Assembly (NCBI GenBank): GCA_023897205.1 | Contig: JAHWDD010000003.1 | Coordinates: 6,637,665 to 6,701,664 of the forward strand | Direction: 5' to 3' | DNA length: 64,000 nt | Origin: Exophiala sp. HKRS030 | Lineage: Eukaryota > Ascomycota > Eurotiomycetes > Chaetothyriales > Herpotrichiellaceae | In this document: positions 21,573 to 31,879 of the stretch, piece after piece | Numbering within the stretch: the first letter of the stretch is position 1 | How the letters are laid out: each line of letters starts with the position of its first letter | Translations under genes and position numbers: made by a program | Notes under the pieces: model-generated | Database searches by the model: none | What the model saw: the letters and a program-made list of their open reading frames with translations, nothing else | Told to the model about the DNA's origin: nothing

Positions 21573-23699
21573 TCACATATCTTCTCCTAACATCCGGGCG
21601 TAAGTTGGAGGCAACGAGTTCCCTGAGGTAAAGAATGCCATTGGTTGCTTCGTGATCTCGGGAGAGGCCCCAGTAGCGATGTTCGGCTCTTCAGAGACGG
21701 TCTCAGACAATAAATCTGCCACTGCCAACGTGCTTCGAATCGCGGAGGGTGGTTTACTCTGAGGAAGCCACGCATAGTCAAGTAATTGCCATAGTATTGT
21801 CCCATGTGGCACATCGACTTTGCACGCAAGACTGACGGGATCAGTAAGGACCGTTTTGATATGTGAATCCAACTCGAAGGAGGAAAGTAGAGTACCCATA
21901 TGTCCAACGTGACGCCATCGAATTGGCTCGTGCTGTAAAAAGCTCAATGCCTCGCGGACATGTCTCGTAGCACCTTCTGCGATGTTTTGGTCGTCGCTTT
22001 TTTCAAACAGACGTTGGATCATCCCTGCTGCCATCACGCAGTAGCCGTAGAAGCTGGCATGGCTCAGTGGACAATGCTTTTCCAGGCTGGTGAGGAGCTC
22101 AATGAGGCTTGTTGCATGCCGGTGGCAACGTTGCAGAGCTTCCTGTACAAAACTCAAAGGCACAGGTGCTATATAAGTGTGGAAGACCCGGTAGAGAATA
22201 AATGGATGATTCAGGAGACATTGGACCAGATGATAGATAGCATGAGCGAAGGCAATATGGCTGATGTCTGAAGGTGATGACGCTCCGTTGAGGGTGGATT
22301 GGGTGCGAATGACCTCAGCGACTGGAGTGAAGACACATGGTGACTGACTCTCGTACAATAACAACATACTATGGACTTCGTAGTATTTCGACCTGGGATC
22401 CCAAAGAACTCGTGCCTTGTTCAATGTGCGCTTTAGGTTGAATCGTATAAATCGACCCAGGGCCGACGCCATCAGGATCATAAGAGCAAACGAGTTGAGG
22501 GGTGATCGATTAGTAGACGCACTCTCCTGGACTTCCGTCAACGTAGGCATCGCGTTGAACGGCGTTCCGTCATTGAAGAAGTCTTCGTGGCATGGAAGGT
22601 GGACAGTGCAGTCTTCGTCTAGAAGGCTAGGCGGTCGGTTCGGTCCTATCGACATGAGTACATCTAGAAGATAGATGGACCAAAAGATTCTCCGGCGGCC
22701 TTCTTGTTCATGGAGAGGAAGTTGTGAGTCGGGCTCCTCGTTGAGTCGTAAAGATTGAGCAAAGCGACTGGACAGAGCAAGCTTGATCCAGCCAAGCTTA
22801 GGGCGTCCGGCTATGTAACACGTAGTTAGCTATGTATTGTCTGTTCTAATGGGCTTCTAAGTGTGCTTCTCACCTGAAAAGTCAATAGTTGCCAGCATAG
22901 ATAAAGCTATCACCATGTATACTTCGAGCAATTCCGCGTCCGAGAAATAATGCTCAAGTATTTGAGTGAATGAAGCTTGTGCATAGGCTTCGATTGCTTC
23001 TGACCATCGACCACGGTAGAAGTCGTCATCTGAAAACCGGCATGCTGTAGCAGCGAATGCGTATAGGAGATACTCGGGCAGTACTCCTGATTCGTAATCA
23101 AGTCGAAATGTCAGTTGGTGGAAATAGGCGTATGGCTGGTTGTGACACCGTTCAAAGTAGATATCTATCAATGATTGAAACTTTGGCGGATCTGGGAGAG
23201 GCAGAAAGTCACTGTTGGGCCCGTCGACGAGATCCTCAGGAGCCTGTTGCTGCTGGTCTGGATGCTGATCCACCTGTTGTGCTGGTACTTCGTTCGGACC
23301 TGACAACGAAGAGAATAATCTGAACGCATTGTCGGCGTCAAGAAAGCTCAGGCGCGACTCTAGGAGAGCGATTCTAGCAGCAAGATCAGAGTCATGGTGT
23401 GCAGCTGCTGTAGCAGATGTTCCGCGAGATTCAGACAGTGAATCGGGAGATCTGTCTTCATGGCCATCCCAGGTACAGCGTTGACCTAGGCGGGCACAGA
23501 AGGCACATACAGGCTTCTCGCCTGAACACCTTGCCTTCTTTCTAGGTGATCAAAGTCAATGACAGTTAGCTTGATGTCCGGATTTGCGGAGCTACAGGGA
23601 TCGAAGACCCGACAGTCGCTTTCTTAGGAGTGGGAGCTCTCACCTTCTACAATTCAAGCATGCCTGTCGCGCCCTCTTTGCTTCGCGCCTGTCGTCCAT
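21573..23699 (-). CDS. Zn2Cys6 transcription factor, likely cluster regulator
   Basis: Three exons (23699-23644, 23541-22874, 22810-21573) encode 653 residues. The zinc cluster at residues 14-41 has the standard spacing C-X2-C-X6-C-X6-C-X2-C-X6-C and is interrupted by intron 1 after the second cysteine. The fungal-specific domain follows, with the RRRIFWSIYLLDVLMSIG motif and a following SLLDEDC. It sits between the dehydrogenase and the carboxyltransferase genes, in the centre of the pathway cluster, so it is the natural candidate for a pathway-specific activator (inference). The final codons overlap a possible GTGAGT donor, so a short extra 3' exon cannot be excluded. Confidence 0.9.
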
Positions 23700-24224
23700 T
23701 GTCGTGTGAGACTACTCAGACCACTGGGCCAGTCGACTTGAGAGGAACACTGCGCAGACATATGACGAGGCAAAGAACACTCCGAGTTTACGATATAAAT
23801 TGATGCTGCAACGACAGTCCAGCTTAGGTGAGAACTCGGGGACTCCTCTTGGCATCATGTCTGGTGGTCGAAAAGGTTTTAATCGGCCACAAGTCACCTG
23901 GAGGGAGAAGTGGAGGGGCTCCGTTCTCACCCCTGGGGCAAGGCTCTTGTAAGCCAAATAGGGAAGATATCGGGCGCACTAGGCCTCAGTTCCCTGACCC
24001 CAACAAGCCTTATTCGCCACAGACCCTAATGGGGCCCCAGTTTCTTGCCCAATGAGCCCCCCGAAGGATACGAATTAGTCAGAGGATGCTTGTACAATTG
24101 CCCCGTCCTTACTCCCTATAGCGACGGAGCACCCATCGGTCCTCTACTATGGAACAATTTCGCCAGTGCCTTGTTGAAACAAACGCTAAACTCTTCCACA
24201 TCAACTCCCTCGCGAGCTCGTTTG
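23700..24224. promoter_or_regulatory. Promoter of the cluster regulator and 3' flank of the carboxyltransferase gene
   Basis: No coding sequence is recognised. Open frames here are short and lack family features. The sequence around 23830-23850 contains GAACTCGGGGACTCC, whose complement partly matches GAGGAGTCC in the promoter of the lyase-hydratase gene; this may be chance. Confidence 0.35.
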
Positions 24225-25901
24225 TTACATCCTCGCCAAACTACGATGGCCAGCACTGCCTTGTATCTTCGGTGACTGTACCACCTCCAGGCACATTCCC
24301 AGCACGTCTCGCGTGTCGCGGGGATCAATCACTCCGTCGTCAAGCACGACACCCGAAGTCCGATAGCAGCTACTGTCTCGGTCGACCTGGGCTCGCAAGC
24401 GCTGCACTCTGGCCTCGACCTCTTCAGCCTTCAAAACGACTCCTTTATTTTTGGCGCTGTTGGCTTCCACTTGTGCCATGACTCCTGATAACTGTTCAGC
24501 TCCCATCACGCTGCACCGACCTGTTGGCCACGTAAACAGGAAACGTGGTCGATATGATCTTCCGCACATGGCATAATTACCTGCTCCGTACGAAGCGCCC
24601 ATAATGATGGAAATATGTGGGACCTTAGAACAACTGACTGCGGACACGAATTGAGCGCCTTTTTTGATGATGGCTGCATGTTCTGCTTTCGAACCAACCA
24701 TGAATCCGGTCACATTGTGCAGGAAAACAATCGGCGTGTTTTGTTGGTTACACATGCGCACAAACTGAGCACCTTTCGAGGCTTCGTCCGGATTGATGAT
24801 AGGAGTTTGATTCGCAATGATCGCAACGGGCATTCCTGCTTGTGTCAGTTCTGGCAACCACAGTAGTTTGTCTTCGCTGCATCACTCACCCATGATCTGA
24901 GCCCAGCAAGTCAACAGGTTGGGGCCATATGCTGGCTTGAACAGTGCCAACCGGGAATCGTCCACAAGCCGAAGAACTACTTCTTTCATGTCGAATGGTT
25001 TCCGGATGTCTGGGTTGACTATTGAAAATATGTCCTCTATCGGATATCTCGGAGTCATTATTCGCCTCGTAATTCTGTCGGGGCGGTATGGGATCTTCAG
25101 AGTGCCAACCCAATCACGAGCTTTGAGGATGGCATCAAATTCGTCGACTGCAATTTGATCGGCCAACCCGGTAACGGTTCCGTGGACTCGTGCACCACCC
25201 AGCTCCTCGGGTTCAATGATTTCTCCAGTGGCCATCTTCACCAACGGGGGTCCTGCTAGAAACACTTGGGCTTGGTCTTCGACAAAGATGGTGTAATCTG
25301 ATAAGCCAGGATGATATGCGCCTCCCGCGGTTGACGACCCGAAAACGACGGCGCAGGAGGCCTGTTTGTTCTGAGTCCGCACGGCCAAGTCACGAAATAT
25401 TTGCCCGCCTTTGTGGAAGACGCGGAACTGTTGTGGCAGAAAGACCCCTGCGGATTGAACGAGAGCGACAAGAGGTAGGTCATTTTCGCTCGCGATTTCC
25501 GTGACTCTGTTCTGCTTGATCACTGTCAACTCGTTCCAGGCTCCCCCGCTCTGAGTCGCGATATGTGCAATCACCATGCAGATTCGACCTCTAATGCTTC
25601 CTATCCCTGCCAATAAACTGGCGCAGGGACTCGAGTCTTCAAGGTCAAAGCCGGCAAATGTGCCGAGCTCTAAAAAAGGCGAGTCCGAGTCGAGCAACAA
25701 CGATATCCTGTCCCGCGCCAGTAATTGTCCCCGAGATTCATGTCTGCTGGTTGATGCTGCAGTACCTTCAGAGACTGTCTTTTTCAAGTTGTTGGTAAAT
25801 TCCTGTAGCACGGGATCCCACGCTGCTCGATTTGATGTGTAGATTTCCTGGTTGAGATCGACCAAGGACTCTACAACCGCGAATCCAGCACCCTGTGCCA
25901 T
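24225..25901 (-). CDS. Acyl-CoA carboxylase carboxyltransferase (beta) subunit, possible PTS1 (ARM)
   Basis: Two exons (25901-24890 and 24835-24225) encode 540 residues, the usual length for MCC-type beta subunits. Both crotonase-fold halves are present: FGSSTAGGAYHPGLSDY and FLAGPPLVKMATGE in the N-half, and FLHNVTGFMVG, IIMGASYGAGNYAMCGR and FTWPTGRCSVMG in the C-half. It transfers CO2 from biotin to an enoyl-CoA. The HPGLSDY and FDMKEVVLRLVD segments look closer to bacterial acyl-CoA carboxylases (AtuC-like) than to mitochondrial MCCB, from memory of those families. The chain ends in LARM, which fits the loose PTS1 consensus [SAC][KRH][LM], and there is no mitochondrial presequence. It is divergent from the acyl-CoA synthetase gene. 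Confidence 0.92.
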
Positions 25902-26343
25902 TTTTCGCCTTTGTACGGTTCCTGATAAGAAGAAAAGGACAATCCTAGTGCAGAATATAGGTCAAATGCGATTCTAGCAAGGACAACAGCATTTGTGTCT
26001 AGTTCTGAAGTTGGATCTGCATCCCAGAGCCCGGTGCCGAGGCTACAGTACCCCGGGTGCCAACCGGGCAGCAATATGTCCACTTCTCAGCACGGCCCGT
26101 TTTTAGCAGGCTCGGTATCCACCTAGGACGGCTTCTATTCAGGAGACAGCAAGTCGGATTTCTGAAATATGTGTATGTACCATTGTTGGCATTTACTGAA
26201 CGAGAGTAGTGACAGCAGCAGCATTTGCACACATCTTCCCAATCAGAACCTCCCACACACAAGATCAAACTTGCCGCAAAATAATCACCCCCATCGCCAC
26301 AACACCTAAAACAACCACAGCCTTGTATGAATATACATACATA
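25902..26343. promoter_or_regulatory. Divergent promoter, carboxyltransferase / acyl-CoA synthetase
   Basis: The 442 bp between two divergently read pathway genes should control both. Several CCGG/CCCGGG-containing stretches lie at 26028-26105, but I see no convincing CGG inverted repeat. Confidence 0.5.
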
Positions 26344-28453
26344 ATGAGCGGCACCATGGCTACTACAAAGGTGTCGTCTCATGCAGAACCAGCAAAATCC
26401 ACATCGCCTTCCATGTCCTTTGTATCAGGCTCAAGATCGCCACCCTTGTGGGAGGAAACCCTAGGTGAATTGATCGACCGGCACGCCGTCAAGTATGGCA
26501 CACATACAGCCGCACAATTTCCATGGCAGCAAAATCACAAACTCTCCTACAATGATTTAGCTTCTCGCAGCCAAGTCATTGCCAGATCGATGCTTGCCAG
26601 AGGGCTGAAGCATGGAGACTGCGTCGCGATCATGGCGGGAAACTGCTACCAATACATCGAGACCTTCCTTGCGGCTGCTCGAATAGGCTGTCCATTCGTT
26701 GTGCTCAACAATACGTATACTCCCAAAGAGCTGGTCTCTGCTCTGCAAGCGTCATGTAAGTTGTGGATGCTGTTTGGACAAGGGCCATGAATTGAAATTC
26801 TGACGAGGAAATGCACAGCATGTCGACTTCTGTTCATCGCTTCGACCATCAAACTGAAGAACCTATCGACACATATCGATGAAACCAGGAAGAAACTTCC
26901 GTCGCTCCCTTTTGTACTACTAGCATCTAAGCCCGGGATGAAAGACTACTCGTCATTCGTCAAGGAGGGACGGACAATCACCACAACAGCCTTGAAGGAA
27001 GCTGAGAGCTTCGTAGGAAACAGTGACATGTTGAATTTACAATTCACATCTGGTGCGTTGAGAATGTTTCATTTGGTATACTCTAGGAGAGACTTTCTAA
27101 TGATGAACAGGAACGACGGGCATGCCCAAGGCCGCCATGCTGACTCACAGGTGAGTAGTTTCACAAGTCACAGGATCTTCTCCAATCGATTTCAATCTAA
27201 TGCTCGGGACCAGGAACCTCATCAACAATGGTCGGTTCATCGGTGCCGCCATGAACCTCAACTCTGCAGACGTCATATGCTGTCCACCTCCTCTCTTTCA
27301 TTGTTTTGGTCTTGTCCTAGGGTTCCTCGCGTCCTTCATCCACGGCAGCACCATCATATTTCCATGCGACCAGTTCGACCCAGATCAGGTTCTTGACGCT
27401 CTCCACGCCCACAAATGCACCGCTCTCCTGGGCGTCCCGACGATGTTCATTGCGGAAATTGAGGCCAACAAGAAAAAGAAACTCAATATCACGACCGTGA
27501 GGACTGGCTTGGCCGCTGGGTCATCTGTAAGCCCCATCTTGATGAAACAACTGGAGCGCGAGTTCGGTGTTCGAGGCATGTTGATCGCCTACGGTATGAC
27601 GGAGACGAGTCCAGTGACGTTCATTACGTCTTTGGACGACGACGAGGAAAGAAGAACGAAGACCGTGGGCAGAGTGTTGCCTCACACGGCGGCGAAGATC
27701 ATCGATCGTGAAGGGAAAATTGTTCCTCGCGGCGTCAGCGGAGAACTCTGTACGAGTGGCTACGCTCTCCAGAAGGGGTACTTGAACAACCCGGAAAAGA
27801 CGAACGAGGTCATGAAACGAGACGAACACGGAGTGTTGTGGATGCACACCGGAGACGAATGCGTCATTGACCAGAAAGGATATTGTTCCGTGACTGGGAG
27901 GATCAAGGACATCATCATTCGAGGTATGTACACTCTGTTCCTCACGTATCTGCCGTGTTTCTTTGTGGTCATATATTGGCTGATTGATGAATTGTTTATT
28001 GACATATTTTCTTTCCTTTTTTCGTAAACAGGAGGAGAGAACATTTTTCCACACGAGATCGAATCTCTCTTGGCCACACATCCGTCCATCGCAGAAGCCT
28101 CCGTCGTCGCCGTCAGCGATGATAGGTATGGAGAAGTTGTGGGAGCGTTTTTACGTCAGCGTCCACAAGCTGGCTGTCTGATGCCGAACATCACATTGTC
28201 ACACAATGCGGCGACTCGTAATCTCTCACGGCCGAATTGGCAGGAAGTCAACCATTTCGTACGGAAACATCTCGGCAGTCACAAGGCCCCGAGATACATT
28301 TTCTGGATCGGAGATGAGGGTGTGGGCGATGAGTTTCCGAAGACGGGAAGTGGGAAGATGATGAAGCATAAGCTCAAGGATGTGGCCGAGAGACTTGTCA
28401 AAGAAGGTAGAGGTGGAGGAGAAGAACAAACAAAACTGAAGGCCAGGCTCTAG
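26344..28453 (+). CDS. AMP-forming acyl-CoA synthetase with PTS1 variant (ARL)
   Basis: Five exons (26344-26755, 26819-27052, 27111-27150, 27214-27923, 28032-28453) encode 605 residues. The adenylate-forming signatures are in place: FTSGTTGMPKAAMLTH (the P-loop, assembled over a 40-bp exon), YGMTETSP, the HTGD motif, GRIKDIIIRGGENIFPHEIE and the catalytic lysine region FPKTGSGKMMKHKL. The enzyme activates a carboxylic acid to its CoA thioester; the cluster points to a 3-methyl-branched acid such as isovalerate, 3-methylcrotonate, citronellate or geranate. The C-terminus KARL fits the PTS1 consensus. An upstream in-frame stretch without ATG exists, so 26344 is the first possible start; 26356 is an alternative. 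Confidence 0.92.
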
Positions 28454-29302
28454 ACGAGTGATTTGTGTCAAAACTCATTCAGATTGAGTTAGTTCTCCCA
28501 AAAAAGGGGGTATTTGCGGTGCCCATTGGGTGAAGACGGATAGATGTGTCGACTGCCAGAGGCGCAATTACATACTAGAGTCCCGCGTTATAGCTTCACG
28601 AACCAAAGCATACTGACGATGACATCCTTCAAATGTAGTCGTTAAACCGCAGTGAAGCTATATCAAATTTGAACTGTCGTCTCTGAGTTCTGCTACAATC
28701 GCAAGGCTGGATTCTGACATTGGTGACGGGCTCCGATGAAATAATACAAGGCCGGCAGCCAGAGTTCGAGAATGGCGGATCGGTAATTTTTCAAGACCTC
28801 GGTCTCCCGATAATATTGTAGTACAAAATAACGAGTATTACTGTATGTAGGTGTTTCCCCAGCTCGGCCCGCTTGCCGTCCCCACAACCTGTTGACGGCT
28901 CGATAACGTGAGTGGATTCCCGGTCACCAAAGATCGAGAACCGAGGAGTCCGGGGACACACCCAAACTGTTCGCGCTGCGCGAGAGCGGCAGAGAGAGAG
29001 AATCGAGAATCGGTGAGCCGGGTTTGACCACCCATAATTCATCACTTACTTGATCTGACAATCAACTGAAAGAGGTAACTATTCAAGCCTCGAGACTTCT
29101 CCGGGGAGAGAGAAAAAACAAACATCATCCGGAGTAGTCCGTAAAGATTCATGGTTCCTCCCATTCTTTTCGTCCTAATCAATTGAACACGCAAAAGCTT
29201 TGCACACTTATTAATTTGTAACCATCAACCGAAGTTTGAGTCACTATTGGGGAGGGACAAGACGCAACACCACCTACTACTACACCAGTCAACTGACTTG
29301 CC
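28454..29302. promoter_or_regulatory. Promoter region of the lyase-hydratase fusion gene
   Basis: No gene is visible. An imperfect 16-bp direct repeat lies at 28933-28948 and 29002-29017 (13 of 16 identical, beginning ATCGAGAA). GAACCGAGG inside the first copy resembles GAACCGCGG upstream of the carboxylase alpha gene. These are candidates for a shared regulator site, not proof of one. Confidence 0.4.
29130..29141. promoter_or_regulatory. CGG-N6-CCG palindromic half-site pair
   Basis: CGGAGTAGTCCG, about 160 bp upstream of the fusion gene start, has inverted CGG triplets with a 6-bp spacer, the arrangement bound by many Zn2Cys6 dimers. It would suit the regulator at 21573-23699. Seen in sequence; function inferred. 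Confidence 0.4.
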
Positions 29303-31201
29303 ATGAGGGCGAGTCGGATATTATCATCTCCCGCCACTGCTCGGGCAGCCGCCGTTCGAATCGTAGAAGTCGGTCCGAGGGATGGCCTTCAAAACGTGAA
29401 GAAAACCATACCATTGACCACCAAACTCGAACTCATATCACGACTGAGACAAACCGGCCTCGGGGCGATCGAAATCACGAGTGTCGTCAGTCCTCGTGCG
29501 ATACCTCAACTGGCGGATTGTCGGGCACTTCTCGCGGACGAGAGTATTCAAACCCAAATACGGCAAAACGATAGCTCCGGCTCCAGCCCCAACACAAACT
29601 CACTTCGCCTGCCGGTCTTGGTACCGAATTTGAAAGGACTAGAGATTGCACTGCAAAACGGAGTACGTGAAGTCGCCGTTTTTGTCAGCGCGACAGAAGG
29701 GTTCAGCAAAGCCAACATCAACGCGACCGTCGACCAAGGTCTGGCGAGAGCACGAGAAGTCACCCAAAGAGCGACATCCGCCGGTCTCGTCGTCCGAGGG
29801 TACGTGTCTTGCATCTTTGCGGACCCATTCGATGGACCTACACCACAGTCGGCCGTTCTCAAAGTCGTGAGGGTGTTGCTCGACGTGGGATGTTACGAGG
29901 TCAGTCTGGGTGATACTCTGGGGGTTGGTTCCCCGGCCGACGTCAAGAACTTGCTCGAATATCTCTTCGCCAACGGCATTGGCCCCTCAAAGCTCGCCGG
30001 TCATTTCCACGACACTTATGGCCAGGCGGTCGCAAACGTATGGCAAGCTTATCGGTGTGGTCTACGGGCGTTTGACAGCAGCGTGGGTGGACTCGGTGGT
30101 TGCCCGTTCGCCCCGGGTGCAAAGGGTAACGCGGCGACAGAAGACTTGGTGTACATGTTTGAGCGAGCCGGTTGCGATACCGGGGTGGACCTTGAGAAAC
30201 TGGTCGAGGTCGGAAACTGGATATCTGCGCAACTCGACAAGCCAAACGAGAGTCGCGCCGGTGTTGCACTGACGGCCAAGAAGGCTTTGCCCAGCCTGAA
30301 AGCGAAGACCGTGGGTCAAGCCAGGGATATTGCATCTTCAGCCGGACTTACGTGGAAGTTGGTGAGCGAGACGGAAAGTCTGAGGGTGTATCGGTCCGGG
30401 GTCAATCTCAAAGTGGTGCTCAACCAGCCGAAGAAAGGCAACGCTCTCACCGTCGCCATGATACACGAACTCACCCGGCTATTTCGCGAGACGAAAAGCA
30501 ATCGCTCGATATCAAGAGTGGCGATCACGAGCGAAGGAAGGTACTTCTGTGCGGGAATGGATCTGGGGAAAGGAACGTCACCCGTCGCCCAGAGCCAACA
30601 GGTCAGCGACGCTCAGTACGAACGTCTGGCGACGCTGTTCCGAGCGATCGACACCGCCCCTCAGGTGACCGTGGCGGCCATCAACGGACCGGCATTCGGT
30701 GGAGGGGTCGGGTTGGCGTTCGCCTGCGACGTCAGGATAGCCAGCAGCTCGACGACCATGACCCTGAGTGAGGCCAAATTGGGGCTGTGCCCCGCGACCA
30801 TATCAAAGTACGTCGTCAGAGAATGGGGACTGCCGTTCACGCGGGAGGCCATGTTGTCCGCACGTCCGGTGACCGCGGCCGAGCTGCATTCCCTGGGCTG
30901 CGTGACCAAGGTCGTGGCCGACGCAGAAGAGCTCTCGCCGGCGTTGGACCGATACTTGACCCAGTTGAAGATATCGGCGCCCGAGGCTTCCAGCATGTGC
31001 AAACAACTCATCAAACTGGGGTGGACGAACCCCGGCGGCCCAGAACAGGAACAAGGAATCAAGCAGTTGTTTGACAGGATGATGCGTCCCGACGGGGAAG
31101 CCAGTATAGGATTGAAGGCGTTCCAAGAGACCAGGAGGCCACCGGATTGGGACGAGATAACCATGTCACGATCGGCAGCGACGGGCAAGCCAAAACTGTA
31201 G
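29303..31201 (+). CDS. HMG-CoA lyase / enoyl-CoA hydratase fusion protein
   Basis: One intronless exon encodes 632 residues with two catalytic domains. Residues about 18-320 are an HMG-CoA-lyase-type TIM barrel: GPRDGLQN (24-31), metal-binding GHFHDTYGQA (His234, His236) and the cysteine-loop signature GGCPFAPGAKGNAATED. Residues about 350-610 are a crotonase-fold hydratase: FCAGMDLGKG oxyanion region, GPAFGGGVGLAFACD, and SEAKLGLCPATIS as in methylglutaconyl-CoA hydratases (LiuC/AtuE type). The domains would perform consecutive steps: hydration of a 3-methylglutaconyl-type CoA, then cleavage to acetoacetate (or a homologue) and an acetyl unit. The C-terminus KPKL is a PTS1-like variant, but the arginine/serine-rich first 18 residues could also act as a mitochondrial presequence, so location is ambiguous. 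Confidence 0.93.
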   Translation: MRASRILSSPATARAAAVRIVEVGPRDGLQNVKKTIPLTTKLELISRLRQTGLGAIEITSVVSPRAIPQLADCRALLADESIQTQIRQNDSSGSSPNTNSLRLPVLVPNLKGLEIALQNGVREVAVFVSATEGFSKANINATVDQGLARAREVTQRATSAGLVVRGYVSCIFADPFDGPTPQSAVLKVVRVLLDVGCYEVSLGDTLGVGSPADVKNLLEYLFANGIGPSKLAGHFHDTYGQAVANVWQAYRCGLRAFDSSVGGLGGCPFAPGAKGNAATEDLVYMFERAGCDTGVDLEKLVEVGNWISAQLDKPNESRAGVALTAKKALPSLKAKTVGQARDIASSAGLTWKLVSETESLRVYRSGVNLKVVLNQPKKGNALTVAMIHELTRLFRETKSNRSISRVAITSEGRYFCAGMDLGKGTSPVAQSQQVSDAQYERLATLFRAIDTAPQVTVAAINGPAFGGGVGLAFACDVRIASSSTTMTLSEAKLGLCPATISKYVVREWGLPFTREAMLSARPVTAAELHSLGCVTKVVADAEELSPALDRYLTQLKISAPEASSMCKQLIKLGWTNPGGPEQEQGIKQLFDRMMRPDGEASIGLKAFQETRRPPDWDEITMSRSAATGKPKL

Positions 31202-31879
31202 ATGCCACGAGCAGAGGATCATGAAGATTTGTGTAAAGGCACTACACGGAAAGGAGAGGGATCACGGAGGAGGCTAAGTCGTTATTGGGGAGCCCATGAC
31301 CGTGAAGTAAATCCTGCTGCCTGCAGCTTCGTGGCGTTTGCTGTATTGATATTTCGTAGACTCCGACCCCGTTATTCAGGTACAGCAGACGCTTGCTCTC
31401 TAAACATTCTACAAGAGTCCTGGAAAGAGATGTCACTTGAGCACTCTTGCTAGCCACTAGTCAATAGTGGCCCATGCCATACCTCAAGACGAGATTCACC
31501 ATAATTAAGAGAGCTTTTGCGAGTCCAATCAACTAGCACCCTATTACTGAGTAGGAGAGGCTACAAAGAACCTTTCAACTCCCGAAATCGATCCGTCTCA
31601 CTCTTCAAAGCACCACTGGCTCTCCTGATATACATCGCAACATCTTGCAAGGCCAAGTGGTCCAAAGACCGGAGATGGCTTGTGGCGGCGTCAAGGATAT
31701 TGGCCCAGTCCCTGCCAATTAGACTGATGTTTGGACAGCGGTGGTTCTGCACCTCAAGCATTTGGCGTCCCAAGACTCTTTGAGCAACTTGATCGCACTA
31801 ATGGTAATCTTCCCTCTGCTGCCTTGTGCGTTTGAGGAGTGACGGCACATGAGATAGTTGGGCAATGTTCCACCCGTAT
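31202..31879. other. Intergenic region with one small minus-strand frame
   Basis: It separates the convergent fusion gene and MFS gene. A minus-strand frame at 31561-31773 (70 codons) has a helix-like composition and a stop after ELKGSL, but no recognised family or upstream exon. I do not call a gene. Confidence 0.35.
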
